Of a stretch of 64,000 nt of DNA, positions 52,313 through 61,185 are shown in pieces (the first letter of the stretch is position 1; every line of letters begins with the position of its first letter). The notes below the pieces were generated by a model that worked only from the letters and a program-made list of their open reading frames with translations, made no database searches and was not told the origin of the DNA. Source of the DNA: an uncultured Desulfomonile sp. (GTDB lineage: Bacteria; Desulfobacterota; Desulfomonilia; Desulfomonilales; Desulfomonilaceae). The position numbers and the translations under genes were made by a program. The stretch is taken from NCBI GenBank assembly GCA_903952205.1, contig CAJBEZ010000071.1, forward strand, positions 62,001-126,000. Reading direction: 5' to 3'.

Positions 52313-55300
52313 ATGGTAAAATCTGAATTAGAGCGAATCACACGGATGGCTGTTGCTCAAAACGACCCAATGGCTCAGTTCAATCTTGGCTTCATGTACA
52401 ATAACGGGTTTGGGGTAAAAAAAGACTTTAATGTAGCCATTAAGTGGTATCAACTGGCGGCTGAACAAGGATATTCGGTCGCTCAATTCAACTTGGGAGG
52501 AATGTACGAAAACGGTCTAGGGGTCCGACAGGATCCCCTGGAGGCTCTCAAATGGTATAGAAAAGCAGCTGACTTAGGTTTGCCGGATGCGCAAAACAGT
52601 TTGGGATCGATGTATAAGACAGGCCATGGGGTTCAGCAGGATTACAGGGAGGCGGTCAAGTGGTACCGATTCGCCGCTGACCAGGGATATTCTGTAGCCC
52701 AGAGTAATCTCGGCTTTATGTACGACAATGGTTTTGGCGTGCCGCAAGACCACAAGGAAGCTGTTAAGTGGTACAGCCTTGCAGCCGAACAAGGATATTC
52801 AGTTGCCCGATTCAATCTAGGTGTCATGTACGAAAATGGACAAGGGGTCCAGCGGGATTTTAAGGAAGCCATCAAGTGGTACAGCCTTGCAGCCGAACAG
52901 GGATTGCCGGATGCGCAAAATAATCTGGGGTTGATTTACAAGAATGGCCTTGGAGTCCAACAAGACCCTATGGAGGCATTGAAATGGTATAGAAAAGCAG
53001 CGGAACAAGGGTATTCATTCGCACAAAGTAATTTGGGAGTGATGTACGAAAATGGCACAGGAGTCCCTCAAGATTACAAAAAGGCGATTAGTTGGTATCA
53101 ACTGGCCGCCGATCAAGGTTACTGTGTTGCTCAATTCAATCTCGGAGTGATGTATGAAAATGGGTTAGGCACAGAACAGGACTACGAAGAAGCTGTCAAA
53201 TACTACCAACTCGCCGGTGACCAAGGTTTGCCTGATGCTTTAAATAATCTCGGACTATTGTACAAAAACGGTTTCGGTATTCCTCAGGATTTTATAAAGG
53301 CCTTCAAGTGCTTTAATAAAGGAGCCGAACAGTCGTTACCCGATGCCCTTAACAATTTAGGTTCCATGTACATGAATGGCCTTGGCATACCGCAAGATTT
53401 TGTGAGGGCGCTCAAGTGTTTCACAAAAGCAGCGGAACAAGGGTTGCCGGAAGGCCTTAACAATCTTGGTTCCATGTACAAGAACGGCTTAGGCACGTCG
53501 CAAGATTTTGTAAGGGCGCTCAAGTGTTTCACAAAAGCAGCGGAACAAGGGTTGCCGGACGCTCAAAATAATCTCGGACTATTGTATAAGAATGGCCTAG
53601 GAACGCCCCAAGACTATAATACTTCTATCAAATGGTTTCGACTAGGGGCAGAGCAGGGATTACCGGACGCTCAAAACAATCTTGGATTAATGTACAAGAA
53701 TGGCCTAGGGGTAACTCAGGACTTTATTGAGGCGGTAAAATGGTATCGATTAGCCGCCAAGCAGAAATACTCCATAGCGCAGAGTAACCTGGGGTTCATG
53801 TACGACAATGGTTTGGGTGTCGCTCAGAACTATGAAGAAGCTGTAAGATGGTATCGATTAGCCGCTGAACAAGGATATTCAATAGCTCAATTCAACCTCG
53901 GAGGGATGTACGATACTGGGATCGGTGTCCCTCAAGACTTTGCTGAAGCCCTCACATGGTATCGGCTAGCCGCAGAGCAAGGGTTACCGGACGCTCAAAA
54001 CAATCTCGGACTCATTTACAAGAATGGCCTAGGGGTAACTCAGGACTTTGTTGAGGCGGTAAAATGGTATCGATTAGCCGCTGAACAGGGGTTGCCTGAT
54101 GCTCAGAATAATTTGGGGATTATGTTCGAAAACGGCTTTGGGGTAACCCAGGATCTTGGCGAGTCTGTCAGATGGTATGGGTTGGCGGCTGAGCTGGGAT
54201 ATCCGGCGGCACAGTTCAATTTGGCGGTCATGTACGAAAATGGCCTAGGGGTGTCACAGGATCTCGGTGAAACTGTAAAATGGCTCCAAATGGCGGCCGA
54301 ACAAGGACTAGCGGAAGCTCAAAGCAACCTTGGAATGTTGTACAAAGCCGGTATAGAAATGCCCCAAGATCTTAATGAAGCGGCGAAATGGTATAGGCTT
54401 GCGGCTGAGCAAAGATATGCGGTGGCGCAGTTCAACCTAGGGGTTATGTACGAAAACGGTCAAGGATTGACTCAAGACCCTGCTGAAGCTCTAAAATGGT
54501 ACCGGTTAGCCGCTGAGCAGGATTTAGCAGACGCCCAAAACAACTTGGGCGCATTGTATAAGAGCGGCTCCGGAGCGCCTCAAGATTTTGTTGAAGCGGT
54601 TAAATGGTACAAGCTGGCCGCCGATCAGGGACACTCCATGGCCCAATGTAACCTCGCATTTATGTATGAAAACGGTTTAGGCACACCCCAGGATTTAAGG
54701 GAGGCGGGCAAATGGTACCGACTTGCAGCGGATCAAGGACATTCTACGGCTCAGTTCAACCTGGCCTACATGTATGATAACGGTTTGGGCGTGAGCCAAG
54801 ACCATAGCGAGGCGGTAAAGTGGTGCCGATTGGCCGCTGAACAAGGACATTCCCAGGCTCAATTCAATCTGGGGGTTATGTACGAAAACGGTCAGGGGGT
54901 TCAACACAATCCCAAGAAAGCCGTCAAGTGGTATCGTTTGGCCGCTGAGCAGGGTTTGCCGGATGCTCAGAATAGCCTGGGGCTAATGTATAAAAGAGGC
55001 TTAGGGGTCCTTCAAGACCACGAGGAAGCCGTGAAGTGGTATCAATTGGCCGCTGAACAAGGATATTCTGTTGCTCAAAGTAACCTGGGGTTCATGTACG
55101 ATAACGGTCTAGGTGTCACAAAAGACCTCAAGAAAGCCGTCAAGTGGTATCGACTGGCCGCTGATCAGGGATACTCCGTTGCTCAATTCAATCTGGGGGG
55201 AATGTACGAAAACGGATTTGGTGTTCCCAAAGACTTCAGAAAGGCCATGAGATGGTATCGTCGGGCGGCAGACCAAGGACTCTCAGACGCTCAAAATAAT

Positions 55301-57331
55301 CTGGGGCTTATGTTCAGGAACGGTTTTGGAACTCCCCAGGATTACAACGAAGCTATCAAGTGGTACCGAAAGGCGGCTGATCAGGGACACTCAGGAGCTC
55401 AAAGTAATCTTGGTTTTATGTTTGATAACGGTATAGGAGTTCGTCAGGATCATGAAGAGGCTATGAGATGGTATGGTTTGGCTGCTGAACAGGGATGTAC
55501 AGTCGCCCAATTCAATCTCGGTGTAATGTATGAAAATGGCCAAGGAGCGCCTCAAGATTACGTAGAGGCTCTCAAATGGTATAATAAGGCTGCCGGCGAA
55601 GGACTTCCCGATGCTCAGAATAATTTGGGACTTATGTTTAAAAATGGTTTTGGCGTGTCACAAGATTACGACGAAGCTATTAAGTGGTACCGGAAGGCGG
55701 CTGATCAGGGACACGCCGTTGCTCAAAATAGCATTGGCCTAATGTACGAAAACGGCCAGGGGGTAACTCAGGATCACAGAGAGGCTTTCAAATGGTATCG
55801 CCTCGCCGCAGACCAAGGACTCCCCGATGCTCAGAATAATCTCGGTCTTATGTACAAGAACGGTCTTGGTGTTCTAAGAGACCATATTGAGGCGGTCAGG
55901 TGGTTTCGCATCTCTGCAGAAGAGGGCCTTCCCGATGCTCAGAATAATCTCGGTCTCATGTACAAGACCGGTTTTGGTGTTGAGCAAGACCACAATGAGG
56001 CTGTAAAGTGCTTCAGACGCGCTTCAGATCAGGGTTATCCAGCCGCTCAATTCAACCTCGGAGTCATGTGTGAAAATGGTCAGGGAGTGCCCCAAGACTA
56101 CGTAGAGGCTCTCAAATGGTATCGTAAAGCTGCAGATCATGGACTGGCAGACGCTCAATCAAGGCTGGGATCTATGTACGCTCACGGTCAGGGAGTCAGC
56201 CAGGATTATGGCGAAGCGAAAAGATGGTTTGATAAGGCTGCGGAACAAGGACTGCCTGAAGGCCAACGCAATCTTGGTGTGGTCTTTTTTTATGGCTGGG
56301 GTGTTCGACAGGACGTCAAGGAGGCGAGCAAATGGTTCAAGCTGGCTGCGCAACAAGGAGATTCCAGATCTGAGGCTTATCTGAGGGAGGTCGATGGCCA
56401 ACTGAAAATCAAAAGACGGCGACCCTCATCTGAGAAAGGCAGAAAAAAAGGTGGAAAGTTCCCTAAAGACTCAAATGAGTCATTGGAACTGTTATTTGCG
56501 GAACTCAACAAAATGGTGGGTCTGCAGAGAGTCAAGGATGAGATTGATCAACTGATAAAATTTGTGCGTGTACAAAAGATGAGGCACTCGCAGGGGCTCA
56601 AAGCGGACTCACTGTCTTTGCACTGTGTTTTCTTTGGAAACCCCGGCACAGGAAAAACCATGGTGGCAAGAATTTATGGCAAGATGCTCAAAGCCCTGGG
56701 ATTGTTGAGTCGAGGTCACCTTGTCGAAACCGATAGATCTGGGCTTGTAGCAGGCTATGTGGGACAAACCGAGTTAAAAACTGATGAGAAAATCTCCGAA
56801 GCTCTAGGCGGAATACTTTTCATCGATGAAGCTTACTCTCTTTACAAGGGGAAAGATACTCAACTGGATTACGGCAGTGAGGCAATCAGCATTCTGCTGA
56901 AACGCATGGAAGACCACAGAGACGACTTCGTCGTGGTCGTTGCCGGGTATGAAAAACCCATGGCCGAATTTCTTCAGTCAAATGAAGGCTTGAAAAGCCG
57001 TTTTTCAACTACTATTCGCTTTCCTGACTATTCTCCTAAGGAACTTCTCGATATATTTGAATTGTTCTGCAAAGAAGGGAATTACGAAGTCCAATCGGCC
57101 GCTCTTGAGTTGGTTTCTTATATACTGAATAATGAATACCGTGACCGTGATGAAACATTTGGAAACGGGCGTTTGGTACGAAATCTTTTTCAGAGCATAG
57201 TGAGAAATCAATCAGTCCGCATAGCTGAAACGATATCCGACTCTACCCACTCTGATCTGGTCACCATACTGCCTGATGATGTTCGTCCACTACTGGAAAA
57301 GAAACAGGAACCAGAGGTGGCCAATTATTGA
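52313..57331 (+). CDS. Giant Sel1-repeat protein fused to a CbxX/SpoVK-type AAA+ ATPase
   Basis: A 1672-residue protein without signal peptide or membrane span, so probably cytoplasmic. After 20 residues, 37 consecutive 36-residue Sel1-like repeats (about 21-1352) of the form AQxNLGxMYxNGxGVxQDxxEAxKWYRLAAEQG build one continuous solenoid. A basic linker (KIKRRRPSSEKGRKKGGK) leads to a C-terminal AAA+ domain (about 1395-1655) of the CbxX/CfqX-SpoVK group: Walker A GNPGTGKT (1442-1449), Walker B ILFIDEAY with Asp1505-Glu1506, sensor 1 VVVVAGYE, arginine finger SRF and sensor 2 GNGRLVRNLF. Relatives include Rubisco activase CbbX and EccA of type VII secretion, which also joins a helical-repeat part to such an ATPase. 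Here no RubisCO or Esx gene is near. Role: remodelling or disassembly of a target selected by the solenoid (inference). Confidence 0.9.
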   Translation: MVKSELERITRMAVAQNDPMAQFNLGFMYNNGFGVKKDFNVAIKWYQLAAEQGYSVAQFNLGGMYENGLGVRQDPLEALKWYRKAADLGLPDAQNSLGSMYKTGHGVQQDYREAVKWYRFAADQGYSVAQSNLGFMYDNGFGVPQDHKEAVKWYSLAAEQGYSVARFNLGVMYENGQGVQRDFKEAIKWYSLAAEQGLPDAQNNLGLIYKNGLGVQQDPMEALKWYRKAAEQGYSFAQSNLGVMYENGTGVPQDYKKAISWYQLAADQGYCVAQFNLGVMYENGLGTEQDYEEAVKYYQLAGDQGLPDALNNLGLLYKNGFGIPQDFIKAFKCFNKGAEQSLPDALNNLGSMYMNGLGIPQDFVRALKCFTKAAEQGLPEGLNNLGSMYKNGLGTSQDFVRALKCFTKAAEQGLPDAQNNLGLLYKNGLGTPQDYNTSIKWFRLGAEQGLPDAQNNLGLMYKNGLGVTQDFIEAVKWYRLAAKQKYSIAQSNLGFMYDNGLGVAQNYEEAVRWYRLAAEQGYSIAQFNLGGMYDTGIGVPQDFAEALTWYRLAAEQGLPDAQNNLGLIYKNGLGVTQDFVEAVKWYRLAAEQGLPDAQNNLGIMFENGFGVTQDLGESVRWYGLAAELGYPAAQFNLAVMYENGLGVSQDLGETVKWLQMAAEQGLAEAQSNLGMLYKAGIEMPQDLNEAAKWYRLAAEQRYAVAQFNLGVMYENGQGLTQDPAEALKWYRLAAEQDLADAQNNLGALYKSGSGAPQDFVEAVKWYKLAADQGHSMAQCNLAFMYENGLGTPQDLREAGKWYRLAADQGHSTAQFNLAYMYDNGLGVSQDHSEAVKWCRLAAEQGHSQAQFNLGVMYENGQGVQHNPKKAVKWYRLAAEQGLPDAQNSLGLMYKRGLGVLQDHEEAVKWYQLAAEQGYSVAQSNLGFMYDNGLGVTKDLKKAVKWYRLAADQGYSVAQFNLGGMYENGFGVPKDFRKAMRWYRRAADQGLSDAQNNLGLMFRNGFGTPQDYNEAIKWYRKAADQGHSGAQSNLGFMFDNGIGVRQDHEEAMRWYGLAAEQGCTVAQFNLGVMYENGQGAPQDYVEALKWYNKAAGEGLPDAQNNLGLMFKNGFGVSQDYDEAIKWYRKAADQGHAVAQNSIGLMYENGQGVTQDHREAFKWYRLAADQGLPDAQNNLGLMYKNGLGVLRDHIEAVRWFRISAEEGLPDAQNNLGLMYKTGFGVEQDHNEAVKCFRRASDQGYPAAQFNLGVMCENGQGVPQDYVEALKWYRKAADHGLADAQSRLGSMYAHGQGVSQDYGEAKRWFDKAAEQGLPEGQRNLGVVFFYGWGVRQDVKEASKWFKLAAQQGDSRSEAYLREVDGQLKIKRRRPSSEKGRKKGGKFPKDSNESLELLFAELNKMVGLQRVKDEIDQLIKFVRVQKMRHSQGLKADSLSLHCVFFGNPGTGKTMVARIYGKMLKALGLLSRGHLVETDRSGLVAGYVGQTELKTDEKISEALGGILFIDEAYSLYKGKDTQLDYGSEAISILLKRMEDHRDDFVVVVAGYEKPMAEFLQSNEGLKSRFSTTIRFPDYSPKELLDIFELFCKEGNYEVQSAALELVSYILNNEYRDRDETFGNGRLVRNLFQSIVRNQSVRIAETISDSTHSDLVTILPDDVRPLLEKKQEPEVANY
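52373..56368 (+). repeat. 37 tandem 108-bp coding repeats (Sel1 units)
   Basis: The units are in frame and 108 bp each with no indels across about 4 kb. Most are diverged, but neighbours can be nearly identical: 53391-53451 and 53499-53559 match at 60 of 61 bases (one-unit distance), and 53701-53757 and 54025-54081 at 56 of 57 (324 bp, three units). This points to recent unit-level duplication or gene conversion on top of an older array. Confidence 0.85.
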
Positions 57332-57409
57332 GATTGTTAGAAACGGACTTAACCGCCACTTAATTTCAATTTTTCTATAATTCCTGATTTTTTGGTGTCA
57401 ATTCTTTGG

Positions 57410-57446
57410 TTGACAATTTTTTCTTTGAAGTTATCTTGTATACAAG
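57410..57446 (+). promoter_or_regulatory. Promoter and operator palindrome of the marR-like gene
   Basis: TTGACA (57410-57415), 16 nt, TATCTT (57432-57437). The perfect 12-bp palindrome CTTGTATACAAG (57435-57446) overlaps the -10 and ends 9 nt before the GTG start. This is the usual placement of an autoregulatory MarR operator. Confidence 0.6.
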
Positions 57447-57455
57447 AGGTTTGTC

Positions 57456-57893
57456 GTGGTCAATTATGGTGATTGCATCGTGTTTTTGCTGGCAAAGGCC
57501 TACCAGCATGCACATTTTCAATTGAAGAAGCATCTCTTGCCTTACGGACTGACCCCAGTCCAATATCTTGTCCTAGAAGCCATTAGCCGGGAGGAAGGTC
57601 TTTCAGCTACGGAAATTGGCCGCAAGGTTTCTTTGGACAGCGCTACGCTCTCGGGAATACTCGACAGGCTTACTGAGAGGCACTGGATAATCAAGGAACT
57701 GGACCCCCTGGACAGAAGATCTTTGAGGCTCTATCCGGGAGAACAAGCTAAAGCCTCACAAGAGGAGATGGTGGGCGTAAGAGAGCGTTCCAACGATGAA
57801 ATCCTCGAAGACTTTTCCATTGAAGAGAGGGTTCTTCTGAAAAGATTGCTCAAGGATTTGTCCCGTCCAGTTTTAGCGGATAGATCAATTTAG
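57456..57893 (+). CDS. MarR-family transcriptional regulator
   Basis: A 145-residue winged-helix regulator. The DNA-binding part reads YLVLEAISREEGLSATEIGRK, VSLDSATLSGILDRLTERHWI and the wing KELDPLDRRSLRLYP (D-x-R-D/R motif), flanked by N- and C-terminal dimerisation helices. GTG start; a palindrome overlaps its promoter. The next gene, an iron-sulfur protein, starts 123 nt downstream on the same strand and may be a target. The effector is unknown. Confidence 0.92.
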   Translation: MVNYGDCIVFLLAKAYQHAHFQLKKHLLPYGLTPVQYLVLEAISREEGLSATEIGRKVSLDSATLSGILDRLTERHWIIKELDPLDRRSLRLYPGEQAKASQEEMVGVRERSNDEILEDFSIEERVLLKRLLKDLSRPVLADRSI

Positions 57894-58016
57894 CATGCAA
57901 GATATTTTAGACACCACATCAAGCATTGATATCCTAAAAGTCCCTCAACCTGGGGAACTTCAGTTTTCGGGAAATATATAAAATCCGGAAATTATTTTAT
58001 AACACAGGAGAAAAAA

Positions 58017-59111
58017 ATGACCGCAAAGGTTTACTTTGATTTGCGTGAGCAGATGGATCAATATTCAGTGGGTTTTCCAACAACCGAGTCCGGGGTTGAA
58101 ATGGAGATATTGAAAAAGCTTTTCACCGAAGAAGAAGCGGAGATGTATCTCAATCTCAGTATGATGCTGGAAACGCCTCAAGACGTGGCAAAAAGATTGG
58201 GAAGGGATACAACACAAATTAGTGAAATTCTCGAAAAGATGTTCGAAAAGGGCCTTATTTTCCGTGTGAGAAAAGGAGACATTCGCAAATACGCCGCTGA
58301 ACCGTTTGTAATTGGGTCTTTCGAGCACCAGGTAAAAAACATGGACAGGGAATTTGCCGAGCTTTTCGAACGTTACTTTTCAGAAGCCTTCGGTAAACAG
58401 GGGTTGGCGATTTCCTCTCCACTTCGAACTGTGCCTGTGAACAAATCTATCAGCCATAAGTGGCCTGTAGCCCCATACGAAGATTTGAAAGAAATCGTCA
58501 AGAAAAAGGACCAGATCTCCGTAGCCAACTGCGTGTGTAGAACTCAACAAAGGCTATTAGACAAAGGCTGCGATAAGCCTCTGGAAGTTTGTCTTTCGTT
58601 TGGAAGCCATGCGCAATACTACGTCGACAAGGGTATGGGCCGTTACATATCACAGGATGAGGCCCTGGAAATACTGGATAAATGCGAAGAAGAAGGCCTT
58701 GTGCCCCAGCCGTTCATATCACAGGAAGCGGGTGGAATCTGCAATTGCTGTGGCGATTGCTGCGGCATACTGCGATCCATCAAGCTACACCCAAAACCTG
58801 CTGAAAAGGTGCTTTCCAGTTATTACGCCGAAGTTGACCCGGACTCGTGTTCAGCATGCGAAACCTGCATGGACAGGTGTCAGATGGAGGCCATCAAGAT
58901 TGACGAAGTGGCTCAGATAGATAGAGACCGGTGCATTGGTTGCGGCTTGTGCGTCACAACCTGTCCGACCGACGCCATATCTTTGAAGGTCAAACCGGAA
59001 TCGGAGCGAAAGCTCCCTCCCGTCACCGGCAGGGAATTTGTGATGAATTTGGCCACTGGTCGAGGCAAAACGCTTATTCCCCTTTCCGTAATAAAGAGAT
59101 CACAGGCGTAA
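58017..59111 (+). CDS. Winged-helix 4Fe-4S ferredoxin-domain protein
   Basis: A 364-residue cytoplasmic protein. Residues about 30-90 look like a winged helix (TPQDVAKRLGRDTTQISEILEKM). The middle has a Cys-rich module (NCVCRTQQRLLDKGCDKPLEVC near 172-194 and GICNCCGDCCGIL near 243-255) that resembles the extra cluster region of related oxidoreductase subunits. Residues about 275-335 form a two-[4Fe-4S] ferredoxin: CSACETCMDRC and CIGCGLCVTTCP. CAGGAG precedes the ATG. Similar proteins in sulfate reducers and methanogens are annotated only as 4Fe-4S binding; electron transfer or redox sensing is likely. Confidence 0.85.
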   Translation: MTAKVYFDLREQMDQYSVGFPTTESGVEMEILKKLFTEEEAEMYLNLSMMLETPQDVAKRLGRDTTQISEILEKMFEKGLIFRVRKGDIRKYAAEPFVIGSFEHQVKNMDREFAELFERYFSEAFGKQGLAISSPLRTVPVNKSISHKWPVAPYEDLKEIVKKKDQISVANCVCRTQQRLLDKGCDKPLEVCLSFGSHAQYYVDKGMGRYISQDEALEILDKCEEEGLVPQPFISQEAGGICNCCGDCCGILRSIKLHPKPAEKVLSSYYAEVDPDSCSACETCMDRCQMEAIKIDEVAQIDRDRCIGCGLCVTTCPTDAISLKVKPESERKLPPVTGREFVMNLATGRGKTLIPLSVIKRSQA

Positions 59112-59285
59112 GATCGGGCTTGATTCCAACATCTGGAGATCCCCCACCACTGCGCTGAAGGATTAACATGGGGCATGTCGGCGGGCCTGAAAGTGGATTT
59201 TATAGTTAAGTATAGCTAACACTTAGGGCCCCGTCATGCCGGCGCTTGATGATTTCCTGTCAAAATCCTATACTGAAAATACAAA

Positions 59286-59303
59286 AGCTTGCCGAAGCAA
59301 GCT
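59286..59303 (-). terminator. Rho-independent terminator of the RRM gene
   Basis: On the minus strand AGCTTGC-TTCG-GCAAGCT gives a perfect 7-bp stem closed by a UUCG tetraloop, extended by CAA/TTG pairs, then TTTTGTATTTT. It begins 41 nt after the RRM stop. Confidence 0.82.
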
Positions 59304-59343
59304 CTTGTAAATCAATTAGGTGATTAACAGCGCGAAATATATA

Positions 59344-59667
59344 CTACCAGCGCGAACCACCGCCGCCGCCGCCACGGTTATCTCTGCGGCCGCCGCCACC
59401 GCCGCCACCGCCGCCGCTGGTTTTGGGACGAGCTTCATTCAGTTTCAGAGCGCGGCCCTGAAAATCTTTAGCGTCGAGTTCCTTAATGGCTTTCATGCCT
59501 TCTTCGCGATTTGGCATTTCAACAAATCCGAATCCCCTTGACCGTCCCGTAAACTGATCAGAGATGATCTTGACGGTATCCACGGCGCCATACTCTTCAA
59601 ACAGACCCTTTAGTTCGCCTTCGTTCGCATCGAAGGACAGGTTTCCTACATAAATGTTAATACTCAT
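59344..59667 (-). CDS. RRM-domain RNA-binding protein with Gly/Arg tail
   Basis: A 107-residue protein consisting of one RNA recognition motif (about residues 3-80) and a glycine-rich tail. RNP2 is IYVGNLSF and RNP1 is RGFGFVEM; GRALKLNEARP closes the domain. The tail is a run of glycines with RRDNR. This is the glycine-rich Rbp type known from cyanobacteria and many proteobacteria, often cold-induced. The triplet CCGCCG runs visible on the plus strand are the codons of this tail. An AAGGAGC site precedes the ATG. Confidence 0.95.
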   Translation of the reverse strand: MSINIYVGNLSFDANEGELKGLFEEYGAVDTVKIISDQFTGRSRGFGFVEMPNREEGMKAIKELDAKDFQGRALKLNEARPKTSGGGGGGGGGRRDNRGGGGGGSRW

Positions 59668-60011
59668 TCTCTAGCTCCTTTTGCAATTTCGCCTTACACA
59701 TTTTAGTGAGAGTGCGTTTAGGTTGACGGAAAGCGGGTCTTTGTGAACGGGGATAAATCGACTGGATCTTAAAGCAGCGTATCCTCGGCACGGGCCGCAC
59801 GTCTTACATTCTTAATTCTCGCATAACGCCCGTGCACCCTAAATAGGTCGACTGGAGAAATACAAGTTAAGTATCAATTAAAATATATATCACTTATTTC
59901 AATGAGTCAACTTAAATTCGTTTTTATGTTAGTTTTAATAGATGATTAAGACTTTCCAGGGACACCAAGATACCGAAACAGAGTTGATGGTAGTATGTAC
60001 CGAAAGGCCTG
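59668..60011. other. Intergenic region between RRM gene and membrane-protein gene
   Basis: 344 bases between divergent genes. It is AT-rich near 59870-59940. A long 5' leader for the RRM gene is possible, as in cold-shock-type genes, but I see no stable structure or clear promoter to support it. Confidence 0.45.
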
Positions 60012-60704
60012 ATGGGTGAGAAAGGATCAACACCGATCATAAGAAAAGCCCTTATCATAAGCATCTGGGCCATGGCGTTTGCGTTCGTGGAAGCTTCAGT
60101 GGTCGAATATCTGCGAGCCATATATTACCCGCTGTCTTCAGGAGGATTCCAATTTCCAGCGTTAACGCTCGAATTCATTCAGATAATGGGAATTGAACAC
60201 ACACAACGCCTGAAGATTGAAGTCGTCAGGGAACTCTGCACATTGCTAATGCTCGTCGCTGTTGGAATGATCGCTGCCCGAAATAGAAGGGAAGCGTGGG
60301 CGTATTTCATGATTGCCTTTGGGGTCTGGGATATTTTCTACTACGTGTGGCTTAAGATATTTCTTGACTGGCCGGCCGGCATGATGACTTGGGACCTGCT
60401 CTTCCTCGTCCCTGTTCCTTGGGTGGCCCCGGTTCTAGCCCCTGTCATCATTTCAATAGCGCTCATAGTATCAGGTCTAACGGTACTGTTTTTCGAAGGT
60501 AAAAACGAGCCATTGGCCTTGCGGTGGAGAGACTGGATTCTTCTTGTAACTGGTGGAATAATAGTCATCATATCCTTTTGCTGGGACTACCCCAATATTA
60601 TGGCCGGCGGATTTCCACACCATTTTCAATGGATTGTATTCTTTCTTGGTTTGGCCGTATCTTCTGGAACTTTCTCGATGGTGGTCATCAAGCGGCTGCT
60701 TTAG
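60012..60704 (+). CDS. Six-span membrane protein of unknown function
   Basis: A 230-residue integral membrane protein. Hydrophobic spans near residues 12-32, 75-92, 98-116, 126-160, 172-192 and 204-224. The stretch AFGVWDIFYYVWLKIFLDWP followed by TWDLLFLVPVPWVAPVLAP is conserved among uncharacterised proteins that I have seen in several phyla, but I know no function for them. A weak AAGGCC precedes the ATG. No operon partner; the cobalamin riboswitch starts about 190 nt downstream. Confidence 0.75.
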   Translation: MGEKGSTPIIRKALIISIWAMAFAFVEASVVEYLRAIYYPLSSGGFQFPALTLEFIQIMGIEHTQRLKIEVVRELCTLLMLVAVGMIAARNRREAWAYFMIAFGVWDIFYYVWLKIFLDWPAGMMTWDLLFLVPVPWVAPVLAPVIISIALIVSGLTVLFFEGKNEPLALRWRDWILLVTGGIIVIISFCWDYPNIMAGGFPHHFQWIVFFLGLAVSSGTFSMVVIKRLL

Positions 60705-60863
60705 CCAAATCCGCCTTTAACGCGTAGTTTACTCCTTCCCTGTGAACAGATCATGCATCTAGAAGTCGTTGCAACATTTGAGTGATGTAGACTAGTGGAG
60801 AGAAACCACCTTACAGAGACGGGCTCTATTTCGATTTCTTACCTCAAATCTAATTGGCCGGCG

Positions 60864-60892
60864 TTGACTGGCTATTTTTTTTTAGCTACACT
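60864..60892 (+). promoter_or_regulatory. Probable promoter of the B12 riboswitch operon
   Basis: TTGACT (60864-60869), 17 nt, TACACT (60887-60892). The predicted transcript start near 60899 coincides with the beginning of the riboswitch. Confidence 0.5.
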
Positions 60893-60897
60893 CTAAC

Positions 60898-61060
60898 TGT
60901 AGGCGCTCCTAGAGCTTAATAGGGAAGCCGGTTTGATTCCGGCGCGGTCCCGCCGCTGTATCCGGGGACGAAAGCCCGCACTACGCCACTGTCTCGATTA
61001 ACGGGATGGGAAGGCGCAGGCAAATAGGATGATCCGGAAGCCAGAAGACCTGCCTGCGAG
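60898..61060 (+). promoter_or_regulatory. Cobalamin (B12) riboswitch
   Basis: The aptamer landmarks occur in order: AGGGAAGCCGG followed by GATTCCGGCGCGGTCCCGCC and GCTGTA (B12-box part 1 and the J6/3 region), a middle variable stem, and the B12 box GCCAGAAGACCTGCC (61039-61053). Further downstream lies a rho-independent terminator, so binding of adenosylcobalamin most likely causes premature termination and shuts off the tonB-btuF-btuC genes. Confidence 0.96.
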
Positions 61061-61113
61061 AAAAATGCTGCGACGAACAGCGAACACTTGGGGACAAGAA
61101 AACTGGGCGCATT

Positions 61114-61148
61114 CCCGAGTCATATCATGACTCGGGTTTTTTATTTTT
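61114..61148 (+). terminator. Riboswitch expression-platform terminator
   Basis: CCCGAGTCAT and ATGACTCGGG (61114-61123 and 61127-61136) form a perfect stem, followed by TTTTTTATTTTT. It stands between the aptamer and the first gene, 38 nt before its ATG. The bases around 61095-61113 could form a competing antiterminator, which I did not fold. Confidence 0.9.
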
Positions 61149-61185
61149 GGGCTCACTTCAACAAATCGATTCCAACAAAAGGTAA

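Noticed and set aside
52373-56368. Regular 108-bp direct repeats that could be mistaken for a CRISPR or satellite array
   Set aside because: They are in-frame protein repeats with conserved Sel1 residues; period and divergence are wrong for CRISPR.
59346-59420. CCGCCG triplet runs as a microsatellite
   Set aside because: They encode the glycine tail of the RRM protein on the other strand.
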